DNA of 12,210 bases, from positions 1 to 12,210 of the forward strand of contig JAPYMU010000126.1 in NCBI GenBank assembly GCA_028286165.1, given 5' to 3'. Positions 1-8,570 of this stretch are shown here, piece after piece. This stretch comes from Spongiicolonus versatilis. GTDB taxonomy: Bacteria > Pseudomonadota > Gammaproteobacteria > Arenicellales > Spongiicolonaceae. Below the pieces are notes generated by a model. It was given only the letters and a program-made list of their open reading frames with translations. It was not told where the DNA came from and did not search any database. How positions within the stretch are numbered: the first letter of the stretch is position 1; every line of letters begins with the position of its first letter. The position numbers and the translations under genes are program-made.

Positions 1-17
1 CGCTTCTAAACCGTCAA

Positions 18-57
18 TGGCGGCGGGCGGCTAAGTGAGGCCTGCCGTCCGCCGCCA
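18..57 (+). terminator. GC-rich hairpin, possible terminator of an upstream gene
   Basis: Positions 18-31 and 44-57 form a 14-bp stem with one G.U pair (G27 with T48) around a 12-nt loop. No T-run follows on either strand, so it is not a textbook intrinsic terminator. A TAA at 7-9 in the frame CGC-TTC-TAA could be the end of a plus-strand gene lying outside the window, which would suit a terminator here, but nine bases are too few to identify a gene. The rest of 1-157 shows no convincing coding sequence on either strand. In E. coli lpxD lies directly before fabZ; nothing in this leader resembles it. Confidence 0.35.
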
Positions 58-157
58 CCACTCCATGCCGCTCGTCCGGGAGGAAGATGAAAATGAAGTA
101 AGACCAAAGTTTCAGATTAACTTTCCCCGCCGGCAAAAAAACCGCCGCACCGGCGCA

Positions 158-187
158 ATGACTCCGCCGGTCCGGCCGGTGTATAAT
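158..187 (+). promoter_or_regulatory. Promoter of the fabZ-lpxA-lpxB operon
   Basis: A perfect sigma-70 -10 box TATAAT lies at 182-187, with ATGACT at 158-163 (4 of 6 matches to TTGACA) and an 18-bp spacer. Transcription would be expected to start about 7 nt after the -10 box, at 194-195, which is the A of the fabZ ATG or the base before it. A 7-bp inverted repeat (149-155 and 165-171) flanks the -35 box and could be an operator or chance in GC-rich DNA. The -10 match is seen directly; promoter activity is inferred. Confidence 0.6.
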
Positions 188-194
188 CCGCGCC

Positions 195-638
195 ATGCAG
201 TTCGACATCAACACGGTCAAGGAGCACCTTCCCCAGCGTTATCCTTTTTTGATGATTGACCGGGTGGTGGCGTGTGAGCCGGGGGTTTCGCTGACCGCGC
301 TTAAAAATGTGACTGCCGGCGAGCCGTTTTTTCAGGGACATTTTCCGCATCATCCGATTATGCCCGGGGTTTTAATTGTGGAGGCCATGGCGCAGGCTTG
401 TTCGCTGCTGGCCACCGTCACCGCCGGCCAGACAATTGATGACAACCGAGTCTACCTGTTCGCCGGCCTGGACAAAGTGCGCTTCAAAAGGCCGGTGGCG
501 CCGGGCGACCAGTTGTTCATTCATGTCAGCATGGAGCGCCGGGTTAAAAACATCTGGCGCTGCGCCGCCGAGGCGAAAGTGGACGGCAAAAAATGCTGCA
601 CCGCGAATCTGCTGTTCACCTACCGGAACCTGAGTTGA
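195..638 (+). CDS. fabZ: 3-hydroxyacyl-[acyl-carrier-protein] dehydratase FabZ
   Basis: FabZ removes water from 3-hydroxyacyl-ACP to give trans-2-enoyl-ACP in type II fatty-acid synthesis in the cytoplasm, and competes with LpxA for 3-hydroxyacyl-ACP. The 147-aa product is close to the 151 aa of E. coli. It is a single hot-dog fold with the signature GHFPHHPIMPGVLIVEAMAQ; the catalytic pair is His49 and Glu63. The N-terminal LPQRYPFLMIDRV segment is also typical. The ATG at 195 is the first that fits the family and has no Shine-Dalgarno sequence; the -10 box ends only seven bases before it, so translation may be leaderless. The TGA at 636-638 overlaps the lpxA start, implying translational coupling. 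No lpxD is seen upstream, unlike in E. coli. The sequence appears intact. Confidence 0.96.
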   Translation: MQFDINTVKEHLPQRYPFLMIDRVVACEPGVSLTALKNVTAGEPFFQGHFPHHPIMPGVLIVEAMAQACSLLATVTAGQTIDDNRVYLFAGLDKVRFKRPVAPGDQLFIHVSMERRVKNIWRCAAEAKVDGKKCCTANLLFTYRNLS

Positions 639-1414
639 TTGACCCGCAGGCAAACATCGCCCCCAACGCGCAACTGGCCCCGGGCGTTTCGGTGGGCCCG
701 TTCAGCGTTATCGGCGACGAGGTGGAGATCGGCGCAAACACCGTGATTGGATCCCACGTGGTGATTCGCCCCGGCACCGTCATCGGCCCCGGCAACAGAA
801 TTTTTTCCTTCAGTTCCATCGGCGACGACCCGCAGCACGCCGCCTACGCCGGTGAACAAACCCGCCTGCTCATCGGCGCCGGCAACACCATCCGCGAGTT
901 TTGCACTCTGAACCGCGGCACCCCCGAAGGCGGCGGCGTGACCCGCATCGGTGACCGCAACATTCTCATGGCTTACGTACACGTCGCGCACGACTGCAGC
1001 ATCGGCGACAACTGCGTGCTGGTCAACGGCGCCGGCCTCGCCGGCCATGTGACGGTGGAGGACCACGCCATCCTCAGCGGCTTCACCCTGGTGCACCAGT
1101 TCTGCCGCATCGGCGCGCACAGCATGACCGGCGCCGGCGCGATTTGCCTGTACGATGTTCCGCCTTTCGTGATGGTCGCGGCCGTCACCGGCAACACGCC
1201 GACCCTGCACGGCATCAACAAGCGCGGCCTGCGCCGGCGGCATTTTTCCACCGCCAGCATCGCCGCCCTGGGGCGCGCCTACCGGGTGATTTTCCGCTCC
1301 GGCATCGAGTTGCACAACGCGCTGGAGCAACTCGGCGACCTGCGCGAGGAGCACGCCGAGGTGCGGCACCTGGCGGATTTTATGCAGTCCTCGGTGCGCG
1401 GGGTTTTGCGCTGA
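635..1414 (+). CDS. lpxA: UDP-N-acetylglucosamine acyltransferase LpxA
   Basis: LpxA moves a 3-hydroxyacyl chain from ACP to the 3-OH of UDP-GlcNAc, the first step of lipid A synthesis. The frame is open from 593, but family alignment begins at LIDPQANIAP, so I choose TTG at 635-637, which overlaps the fabZ stop (TTGA). This gives 259 aa against 262 in E. coli. The N-terminal two thirds are hexapeptide repeats forming a left-handed beta-helix; the catalytic base is His119 (HVAHDC, E. coli His125). The C-terminal helical domain (from about residue 180) includes RRRHFS and the closing SVRGVLR. The position equal to the E. coli acyl-chain ruler Gly173 is Ala167. No clear Shine-Dalgarno sequence precedes the start, which suits coupling to fabZ. 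Confidence 0.95.
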   Translation: MIDPQANIAPNAQLAPGVSVGPFSVIGDEVEIGANTVIGSHVVIRPGTVIGPGNRIFSFSSIGDDPQHAAYAGEQTRLLIGAGNTIREFCTLNRGTPEGGGVTRIGDRNILMAYVHVAHDCSIGDNCVLVNGAGLAGHVTVEDHAILSGFTLVHQFCRIGAHSMTGAGAICLYDVPPFVMVAAVTGNTPTLHGINKRGLRRRHFSTASIAALGRAYRVIFRSGIELHNALEQLGDLREEHAEVRHLADFMQSSVRGVLR

Positions 1415-1429
1415 CCGCCGGCGCCGACG

Positions 1430-2581
1430 GTGAGCCGCCCGCCACAGATCGGCATCGTCGCCGGTGAACCGTCCGGCGACATTCTCGGCGGCGGCATGGC
1501 CGGGTTGCTGCGCGAAAAATTCCCCGGCGCCCGCCTGGCCGGCATCGGCGGACCGGCAATGCGCGCTGCCGGCGTCGAAATTTTGCATCCCATGGAAAGC
1601 ATCATGCTGATGGGGCTGGAAGGCGCGCCGCGCCAACTGCTGTCCATTTTGCGCATCCGCCGCCGGTTGAAAAAATATTTTTTACGCGAAAAAGTGGACC
1701 TTTTCATCGGCGTTGACGTGCCGGATTTTAATTTAACGCTGGAAAACAGTCTGCGCCGGCGCGGCGTTCCCACCGTGCAGTACGTCAGCCCGGCGGTGTG
1801 GGCGTGGCGCGGCTACCGCATCCGCAAAATCCGCCGTGGCGTGTCGCACATGCTGGCGCTGTTTCCGTTTGAGGCGGACTACTTTGAAGCGCGCGGCATT
1901 GCCGCCACTTTTGTGGGCCACCCGCTGGCGCGCGAAGTGTCCGCCATGGCCGATAAAAAAACCCTGCGCGCGGAACTGGCGCTGCCGGCGGCGTCCACAG
2001 TGGTGGCGCTTTTGCCGGGCAGCCGCGCCAGCGAGGTGACCCAACTGTCGCGGGTGATGGCGCGCGCGGCGCAACTCCTGCGGCGTGAGTTGCCGGCGGT
2101 GACTTTTGTCGCGCCCATGGTGAGCGCGGCGATGCGCGACTGTTTTGTGCGCTGCGCCGGCGATGCGCTGGCCGGCCTGCCGCTGCGCATTGTAGACGGC
2201 CGCTCCCGGCAGGCGCTGGCCGCAGCCGATGCGGCGCTGCTTGCCTCCGGCACCGCGTCGCTGGAAGCGCTGTTGGTGGGGACGCCGATGGTGGTGACCT
2301 ACAAGGCGACGCCGCTGTCGGCCGCGCTGGTGCGCATGTTCAGCCGCGTGCGCCATTACGCGATGCCCAACCACCTGCTGGCCGAGCCGCTGGTGCCGGA
2401 GCGCATTCAGCGGCGCGCCACCGCCGGCGAGTTGGCGCGCGCCCTTGGCGAAGTGCTGCGCGATGACCGCTACCGGGAAAAAATCCGCGCCGAGTTCCGC
2501 GCCGTGCGTGAACAACTCGCCGCCGCCGGCATTGAGCGCGCGGCGCCGGTGCTGGCCGAACTGCTGGCCGGCCGGGGGTGA
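1430..2581 (+). CDS. lpxB: Lipid-A-disaccharide synthase LpxB
   Basis: LpxB joins UDP-2,3-diacylglucosamine to lipid X (2,3-diacylglucosamine 1-phosphate), releasing UDP and forming the beta-1,6 disaccharide of lipid A at the inner face of the inner membrane. The product has 383 aa (E. coli 382) and is a GT-B family 19 glycosyltransferase. Visible motifs are GIVAGEPSGDILG (8-20), GVDVPDFNLTLE (94-105, with Asp99 matching the catalytic Asp of E. coli), YVSPAVWAW, FVGHPLA (161-167), LPGSRASEV and GTASLEALLVGTPMVVTYK, with MPNHLLAEPLVPE near the C-terminus. The start is GTG at 1430, 15 nt after the lpxA stop, without an obvious Shine-Dalgarno sequence. Its stop overlaps the rnhB start. The sequence appears intact. 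Confidence 0.95.
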   Translation: MSRPPQIGIVAGEPSGDILGGGMAGLLREKFPGARLAGIGGPAMRAAGVEILHPMESIMLMGLEGAPRQLLSILRIRRRLKKYFLREKVDLFIGVDVPDFNLTLENSLRRRGVPTVQYVSPAVWAWRGYRIRKIRRGVSHMLALFPFEADYFEARGIAATFVGHPLAREVSAMADKKTLRAELALPAASTVVALLPGSRASEVTQLSRVMARAAQLLRRELPAVTFVAPMVSAAMRDCFVRCAGDALAGLPLRIVDGRSRQALAAADAALLASGTASLEALLVGTPMVVTYKATPLSAALVRMFSRVRHYAMPNHLLAEPLVPERIQRRATAGELARALGEVLRDDRYREKIRAEFRAVREQLAAAGIERAAPVLAELLAGRG

Positions 2582-3171
2582 GGGTGGTGGCGGCGGCGGC
2601 GCTGGTGGCGGGCATCGACGAGGCCGGGCGCGGGCCGCTGGCCGGGCCGGTGGTGGCGGCGGCGGTGATTCTGCCGCCCGGCGTGCAACTGCCCGGACTC
2701 GGCGACTCCAAAACGGTGCCCCCGCGCGCGCGGGCGCGGCTGGAAAAAGAAATCAAAAAATGCTGCATCGCCTGCGCCGTGGGCCGCGCCGGCGTCGCCG
2801 AGATCGACCGTCTGAACATTCTGAACGCCACCCTGCTGGCGATGCGCCGCGCGCTGCTGGCGCTGCCGGTGGCGCCGGCCGAGGCCTGGGTGGACGGCAA
2901 CCGCGCGCCGCGTTTGCCGTGCCCGGCGCGCTGTTTTGTGCGCGGCGATGCGCGGTTTGCGGTGATTTCGGCGGCGTCCATCCTGGCCAAGGAATGCCGC
3001 GACCGGGAAATGCGCGGCCTTCACCGCCGCTGGCCGCAGTATAATTTTGCCGCCAACAAGGGCTACGGCAGCCGCGCCCACCGCCGGGCGCTGGCCGAGC
3101 ACGGCCCCTGCCCGGCGCACCGGCGGAGTTTTGCGCCGCTGCGGCTGATGCTTGCGCGCGGCGCCTGCTAA
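2578..3171 (+). CDS. rnhB: Ribonuclease HII
   Basis: RNase HII cuts the RNA strand of RNA-DNA hybrids and nicks 5' of single ribonucleotides left in DNA, starting ribonucleotide excision repair. The 197-aa product matches the family length. The acidic active site is complete: Asp14 and Glu15 (GIDEAGRGPLAGPV), Asp106 (VDGN) and Asp124 (RGDARFAVISAASILAK). The GYG motif (NKGYGSRAHRRAL) and the closing HRRSFAPLRL are also present. The DSK loop reads DSKTVPPRAR rather than the common DSKKLSE form, a mild deviation. The start is GTG at 2578-2580, overlapping the lpxB stop (GTGA), so translation is probably coupled. The position between lpxB and dnaE is the same as in E. coli. The TAA stop (3169-3171) is part of a likely promoter for dnaE. 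Confidence 0.95.
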   Translation: MRVVAAAALVAGIDEAGRGPLAGPVVAAAVILPPGVQLPGLGDSKTVPPRARARLEKEIKKCCIACAVGRAGVAEIDRLNILNATLLAMRRALLALPVAPAEAWVDGNRAPRLPCPARCFVRGDARFAVISAASILAKECRDREMRGLHRRWPQYNFAANKGYGSRAHRRALAEHGPCPAHRRSFAPLRLMLARGAC

Positions 3172-3174
3172 AAT
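3166..3174 (+). promoter_or_regulatory. Possible extended -10 promoter for dnaE
   Basis: TGC-TAAAAT at 3166-3174 matches an extended -10 element (TGnTATAAT) with one mismatch in the hexamer, and includes the rnhB stop codon. A weak -35 candidate, CTGATG at 3145-3150, lies 18 bp upstream. Transcription from here would start near 3181 and give dnaE a leader of about 22 nt. This would allow dnaE and accA to be expressed independently of the lipid A genes. It is inferred from sequence pattern only. Confidence 0.4.
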
Positions 3175-3202
3175 AGGCCGGCTTTCACCCTCACCGAAGA
3201 AA

Positions 3203-6200
3203 ATGCAGCCAGGTTTTGTTCATCTCAATGTGCACAGCGAGTATTCGCTGAGCGACGGCATCATTCGCATTGACGATTTGCTGAAAAGCGCGCGGCAGTC
3301 GGACATGCCGGCGGTGGGGCTGAGCGACGACAGTAATTTTTTCGCCGCGGTGAAGTTCTACCAGGCCGCGCTGCGCCATGGCATTAAACCGCTGCTCGGC
3401 GTGCAGGTGCGCTTGCGCGATGCCAACGGCGGCGGCGGCCGCATCGCGCGCCCCGGCGGCCCCGGCGGCGGGGGCGCGGCGCACAAACTTCTTTTGTACT
3501 GCCGCGACAACCACGGCTACCGCGCGTTGTGCGATGTCCTGACCCGCGCCTACCGCAGCCCGCAGCGTGACGCCGACAAACCGTGGGTGGACTTTGCCTG
3601 GCTTGCCGAGCACGGCGAATCGTTAATCGCGCTGTCCGGCGCGCAGGATGGCGAATTGGGGCGCGCTCTGCTGGACAGCAACGGCGCCGCAGAAGTGGCG
3701 GCCGAGCGCTACCTGCAATTGTTCGGCGACCGTTTTTACATTGAACTGAGCCGCATCGGGCGCGACGACGAGGAGCAGTACATCGCCGCCGCAGCCGCGT
3801 TTGCCGCGGCCAAAGGAATTCCGCTGGCGGCCACCAACGCGGTGCAGTTTTTGCGCCGCGAGGATTTTGAAACACACGAAATCCGCGTGTGCGTGAACGA
3901 AGGGCGCATTTTGGAAGACCGCCGCCGCCCGCGCCGCTTCACCGAGGCGCAATACCTGCGCAGCCCGAAGGAAATGGGCGAGGTGTTTGCCGGCCTGTCC
4001 GAGGCGCTGGAAAACACGGTGGAGATTGCGCGCCGCTGCAATGTGGTTTTTGATTTTGATTCCATTCATTTGCCGGCGTTTGAGGGCGGTGAGGGCGGGG
4101 ATGAAAACGCCGCGCCCGGGGAAATGCTGCGGCAGAAAGCGGAGGCCGGGCTGGCGCGGCTGCTGGAGCAGAATCCGGCGATGGACGCGGCGGTTTACCG
4201 CGAGCGTCTGGCGATGGAACTTGCGGTCATCAACCGCATGGACTACGCCGGTTATTTTCTTATCGTCGCCGATTTTGTCCACTGGGCGCAGGCGCATGAT
4301 ATTCCGGTGGGGCCCGGGCGCGGTTCCGGCGCGGCTTCGCTGGTGTCGTGGACGCTGGGCATCACCGAGTTGGACCCCATTGCGCACGGTTTAATGTTTG
4401 AGCGGTTTCTCAACCCGGAGCGCGTGTCGCTGCCGGATTTTGACATTGACTTTTGCATGGAAAAACGCGACCGCGTGATTGAATATGTGGCCGAGCGCTA
4501 CGGCGCCGACCGCGTCGCGCAAATCATCACCTACGGCACCATGGCCGCGCGGGCGGTGATCCACGATGTGGGAAGGGTGCTCGGGCACAACCCGGGTTTT
4601 CGCGACGCCATCGCAAAATTGGTGCCGTTTAAGCCCGGCATGACGCTGGACCAGGCGATGAAACAGGAAGCAAGCCTGCAGGAAAAATACGAAAACGACA
4701 GTGAAGTGCGCGACTGGATTGACAAGGCGCGCACCCTGGAGGGCGTCAAGCGCAACCCGGGCCGGCACGCTGCCGGGGTGGTGGTGGCGCCGAAGGCCTT
4801 GACCGAGTTCATTCCGCTGTACCGTGAAAAAGGCGCGGCCTCCATGATTACGCAGATGGACATGGACGACCTGCAGAGCCTGGGCATGGTGAAAATCGAT
4901 TTTCTCGGCCTGCGCACCCTGACCATCATCGACAAGTCGATGAAAACCATCAACCGCGCGCGCGCCGAGAGCGGCGAGGAGGAAATTGAACTCACCCAAC
5001 TGCCGGTGGATGATGCCCGGACATATGCGCTGATTAACCAGTGCCGCACCGCCGGCATGTTTCAACTGGAGTCTTCCGGCATGCGCGAACTGATTGCCCG
5101 CATGAAGCCGAATTGTTTCGACGATATCGTCGCACTGGTGGCGCTGTTCCGCCCGGGGCCGCTGCAGTCGGGGATGGTGGACGATTTTATGGAGCGCAAG
5201 CATGGGCGTGAAAAAATTGCCTACCTGCATCCGCTGATGGAAAAAATTCTGCTGCCCACCTACGGCGTGATTGTTTACCAGGAGCAGGTGCTGGCGCTCG
5301 CCCGCGCGCTGGCCGGCTACACCCTGGCCGGCGCCGATCTGCTGCGCAAGGCGATGGGCAAAAAGCAGCCGGAGGAGATGGAGAAGCAGCGCGCGGTGTT
5401 TATTGCCGGCGCCGGGAAGAACGGCGTAAACGAAGAAACCGCCGGGGAAATTTTTAAGTTGATGGACAAGTTTTCCGGCTACGGCTTCAACAAGGCCCAC
5501 GCCACCGCTTACGCGCTGATCTCCTACCGCACCGCCTGGCTCAAGGCAAACCACCCGGCGGTGTTCATGGCCGCATCCATGTCATCGGAAATGCAGCGCA
5601 CCGACAAACTCATCGCGCTGCGAAACGAATGCCGCAACCTCGGCATCAACATCGCGCCGCCGGATGTGAACCGCAGCGAACTGGAGTTTTATGTAGACGA
5701 CAGCGGCGGCATTGTCTACGGACTCGGCGCGCTTAAGGGAGTCGGCGCCGCCGCGGCCGAGTTGCTGATTGCCGAGCGCGAGGCCAACGGGCCCTACGCC
5801 GGCTTGTTTGACCTGTGCGAGCGCAGCGACGCGCAGAAAATCAACCGCCGCGCGCTGGAGTCGCTGGTGAAGGCCGGCGCCCTGGACCAACTTGGCGCAC
5901 ACCGCGCCGCCTGCATGGAATCCATCACCGCCGCGGTCAACGCCGCCGCGCAAAAGCAGCACGACAAGAGTGCCGGCCAGAACGACATCTTCGGCGGCGG
6001 CGGCGGTGAGGGCGGGGCCGCCGCCGATGACAAAAAAGAAAACCGTTTCACCGAAGCCGGACCATGGAGCAACGAAGAACTGCTGCGGCGGGAAAAGGAG
6101 GCGCTGGGTTTTTACCTGAGCGGCCACCCCTTTGACGCCCACCGTGAAGACCTGCAGCGCTGCCTGAGCGGCACCCTCGGCTCACTGCGCAGCAAAACCG

Positions 6201-6733
6201 ACGCCGCCGTCACCGTCGCCGGCATGGTTTCCTCGGCGCGCTTTTTCAAAGACTGGCGCGACGGCGGCCGGGTTGCTCTGGTGTTTCTGGAGGACGGCAC
6301 CGGCGGTTTTGACGTCCGCATCCCGGAAAAAATACTGGGCGAGCGCGCGCTGGTGGACAGCGGCCGCATGCTGGTGGTGCGCGGCGAACTTAAAGGCGGC
6401 AACCGCGGCGGCGCCGTGTTGCGCGCGTCCATGTTCATGGACATCGCGGCATTCCGCCGCGCCTGCGGCGGCGCGCTAGTGCTGAGCACAACGGCCGAGC
6501 GCATGGCCAACGGTTTTATTGCCGACCTGGAGAAACTCCTTGCGCAGCGCTCGCCGGGTGAGTGCGAGGTCTACATCCGCTACCGCGACCCGGCCGGTAC
6601 GCAAGTGCTGCTGCAACTGGGCGAGGATTACAAATTGCGGCTGGACCCGGCTTTCGTCGACAGCATGCGCAACCTGGCCGGCGAAGGGAACATGCAAATC
6701 AGGTATGATATGCGCAAGTTTGCGCCGGCCTGA
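3203..6733 (+). CDS. dnaE: DNA polymerase III subunit alpha
   Basis: DnaE is the replicative polymerase subunit of the Pol III holoenzyme. The frame opens at 3152, but family similarity begins at [15 protein letters not shown], so the start is ATG 3203, giving 1176 aa (E. coli 1160). In order it has a PHP domain (to about 280), palm, thumb and fingers with catalytic Asp412 and Asp414 (PDFDIDF) and Asp566 (KIDFLGL), then [15 protein letters not shown] and [17 protein letters not shown] probable beta-clamp motif QNDIF follows at 926-930, then an OB domain (about 1000-1075) and a C-terminal tau-binding region. The PHP metal site is degenerate (HLNVHS, SDDS), as in E. coli, so proofreading should need a separate DnaQ. 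Glycine-rich stretches occur near residues 75-95 and just after the clamp motif. The Shine-Dalgarno sequence is weak. No frameshift was seen. Confidence 0.97.
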   Translation: MQPGFVHLNVHSEYSLSDGIIRIDDLLKSARQSDMPAVGLSDDSNFFAAVKFYQAALRHGIKPLLGVQVRLRDANGGGGRIARPGGPGGGGAAHKLLLYCRDNHGYRALCDVLTRAYRSPQRDADKPWVDFAWLAEHGESLIALSGAQDGELGRALLDSNGAAEVAAERYLQLFGDRFYIELSRIGRDDEEQYIAAAAAFAAAKGIPLAATNAVQFLRREDFETHEIRVCVNEGRILEDRRRPRRFTEAQYLRSPKEMGEVFAGLSEALENTVEIARRCNVVFDFDSIHLPAFEGGEGGDENAAPGEMLRQKAEAGLARLLEQNPAMDAAVYRERLAMELAVINRMDYAGYFLIVADFVHWAQAHDIPVGPGRGSGAASLVSWTLGITELDPIAHGLMFERFLNPERVSLPDFDIDFCMEKRDRVIEYVAERYGADRVAQIITYGTMAARAVIHDVGRVLGHNPGFRDAIAKLVPFKPGMTLDQAMKQEASLQEKYENDSEVRDWIDKARTLEGVKRNPGRHAAGVVVAPKALTEFIPLYREKGAASMITQMDMDDLQSLGMVKIDFLGLRTLTIIDKSMKTINRARAESGEEEIELTQLPVDDARTYALINQCRTAGMFQLESSGMRELIARMKPNCFDDIVALVALFRPGPLQSGMVDDFMERKHGREKIAYLHPLMEKILLPTYGVIVYQEQVLALARALAGYTLAGADLLRKAMGKKQPEEMEKQRAVFIAGAGKNGVNEETAGEIFKLMDKFSGYGFNKAHATAYALISYRTAWLKANHPAVFMAASMSSEMQRTDKLIALRNECRNLGINIAPPDVNRSELEFYVDDSGGIVYGLGALKGVGAAAAELLIAEREANGPYAGLFDLCERSDAQKINRRALESLVKAGALDQLGAHRAACMESITAAVNAAAQKQHDKSAGQNDIFGGGGGEGGAAADDKKENRFTEAGPWSNEELLRREKEALGFYLSGHPFDAHREDLQRCLSGTLGSLRSKTDAAVTVAGMVSSARFFKDWRDGGRVALVFLEDGTGGFDVRIPEKILGERALVDSGRMLVVRGELKGGNRGGAVLRASMFMDIAAFRRACGGALVLSTTAERMANGFIADLEKLLAQRSPGECEVYIRYRDPAGTQVLLQLGEDYKLRLDPAFVDSMRNLAGEGNMQIRYDMRKFAPA

Positions 6734-6759
6734 GCCGCGCGCGGTTCACCGTCACCCTC

Positions 6760-6763
6760 AGGA
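6760..6763 (+). promoter_or_regulatory. Shine-Dalgarno sequence of accA
   Basis: AGGA at 6760-6763 lies 10 nt before the accA ATG (6774). It is the only clear ribosome-binding site in the plus-strand cluster and decides the accA start within a frame that is open from 6519. Confidence 0.5.
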
Positions 6764-6773
6764 TAACGCCGGC

Positions 6774-7733
6774 ATGACTCCCAACTTTCTGGAATTTGAA
6801 CAGCCCATCGCCGAACTGGAGGCAAAGATTGAAGAGTTGCGCCATGTCACCGCTTCCAGCGCGCTGAGCGTCAGCGAAGAGATTGAGACCCTGCAGAAAA
6901 AAAGCAGGAAACTCACCGAGTCGATATTTTCCGACCTTGAGCCGTGGCAAATCACCCAGGTGGCGCGCCACCCGCAGCGGCCCTACACCCGCGACTACAT
7001 TGCGCGCGTCTTCAGCGACTTTGAAGAGTTGCACGGCGACCGCATGTTCGCCGACGACCGCTCCATCATCGCCGGCATCGGCCGCCTGGGCGGGCGCCCG
7101 GTGATGGTCATCGGCCAGCAGAAAGGCCGCGATACCAAAGAAAAAGTTTCGTGCAACTTCGGCATGCCACGCCCCGAAGGCTACCGCAAATCGCGCCGCT
7201 TAATGGAAATGGCGGAAAAATTTTCGCTGCCGGTGCTGACCTTCATCGACACCCCCGGCGCCTACCCCGGCGTTGGCGCCGAAGAGCGCGGCCAGAGCGA
7301 GGCCATCGCGCGCAACCTGTTCGCCATGTCGGGCCTGCGCACGCCCATCATCGCCACCGTCATTGGTGAGGGCGGCTCCGGCGGCGCCCTCGCCATCGGC
7401 GTCGCCGACTGCGTGCTGATGATGCAGTATGCAATCTATGCCGTCATCTCCCCCGAAGGCTGCGCCTCCATATTGTGGAAAAGCGCCGAGCAGGCGGCGC
7501 AGGCCGCCGCCGCCATGTGCATCACCAGCGACAAACTCAACGGCCTCGGCCTGGTGGACAAGATCATTCCCGAACCCCTCGGCGGCGCCCACCGCAACCC
7601 CGCCGCCGCCGCCGCCGCGGTCCAAACCGCGCTGGGCGAAAATCTGGAACGCCTGTGCGCGGTCTCGGTGAACGACCTGCTGGGCAAGCGCCACGAGAGG
7701 CTGCGCTCCTACGGGCGGTTTAGCGAGCAGTGA
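6774..7733 (+). CDS. accA: Acetyl-CoA carboxylase carboxyltransferase subunit alpha
   Basis: AccA with AccD forms the carboxyltransferase that moves the carboxyl group from carboxybiotin on AccB to acetyl-CoA, giving malonyl-CoA. The ATG at 6774, 40 nt after the dnaE stop and behind an AGGA ribosome-binding site, gives 319 aa, the same length as in E. coli. The N-terminal [20 protein letters not shown] coiled-coil helix, [42 protein letters not shown] and the oxyanion-hole region [12 protein letters not shown] (198-209) are all present. Residues 277-282 are six alanines, encoded by five GCC codons and one GCG, in a surface-helix region where homologues vary. The gene ends at TGA 7731-7733, one base from the stop codon of the opposing glpU remnant, with no terminator between. 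The sequence appears intact. Confidence 0.97.
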   Translation: MTPNFLEFEQPIAELEAKIEELRHVTASSALSVSEEIETLQKKSRKLTESIFSDLEPWQITQVARHPQRPYTRDYIARVFSDFEELHGDRMFADDRSIIAGIGRLGGRPVMVIGQQKGRDTKEKVSCNFGMPRPEGYRKSRRLMEMAEKFSLPVLTFIDTPGAYPGVGAEERGQSEAIARNLFAMSGLRTPIIATVIGEGGSGGALAIGVADCVLMMQYAIYAVISPEGCASILWKSAEQAAQAAAAMCITSDKLNGLGLVDKIIPEPLGGAHRNPAAAAAAVQTALGENLERLCAVSVNDLLGKRHERLRSYGRFSEQ

Positions 7734-7734
7734 C

Positions 7735-7922
7735 TCAGGCCCAGCGGAAGACGCAAAAAGTGTAGGCCGCCGAGATCAGCAGCGCCCACCACAGGTTGGG
7801 GCCCACCAGTCCAAGCCATGCAAGGTGGATGTAGGCGCTGCCAAGCAGCGATATAAAGAGCCGGTCGCCGCGGGTGGTCACGATGCCGAGCGCTCCCCGG
7901 CGCGGCGCGCCGCCCGGCCGCT

Positions 7923-7941
<19 letters not shown>
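7735..7941 (-). pseudogene. glpU: GlpU-like small membrane protein (DUF2160), N-terminally truncated
   Basis: The preserved part starts MVVWELKRPGGAPRRG and includes TTRGDRLFISLLGSAYIHLAW and a final hydrophobic segment ending FCVFRWA. This matches the C-terminal two thirds of DUF2160 proteins found in GlpSTPQUV glycerol ABC-transporter loci, whose exact role is not established. Family members are about 90-95 aa and begin with an extra membrane segment; that segment and its start codon are missing here. The frame is open up to an ATG at 7956 inside glpQ, and ATG 7941 could also be used, so a 68-73-aa product is possible. The 5' end fuses abruptly to glpQ coding sequence, which I read as a deletion scar. 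The gene converges on accA with a 1-nt gap. Confidence 0.7.

Positions 7942-8566
<625 letters not shown>

Positions 8567-8570
<4 letters not shown>

Noticed and set aside
35..259. Small open frames across the leader and start of fabZ on both strands
   Set aside because: They run through the promoter and fabZ, have no ribosome-binding site and resemble no family.
620..1636. Long minus-strand open frame (338 codons) opposite lpxA and lpxB
   Set aside because: Its Ala, Arg, His and Gly-rich translation is typical of the antisense of GC-rich coding DNA; the plus strand is clearly lpxA-lpxB.
1670..1683. AT-only 14-bp palindrome (six A, TA, six T) inside lpxB
   Set aside because: It encodes Lys-Lys-Tyr-Phe-Leu within a conserved, intact part of LpxB and has no GC stem as a terminator would; probably codon use only.
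4391..5554. Minus-strand open frame of 387 codons opposite dnaE
   Set aside because: It lies fully inside the conserved polymerase core of dnaE and shows no recognisable domain.
7602..7619. GCC repeat in accA as a possible phase-variable tract
   Set aside because: The repeat unit is three bases, so slippage would only change the number of alanines and not switch the gene off.
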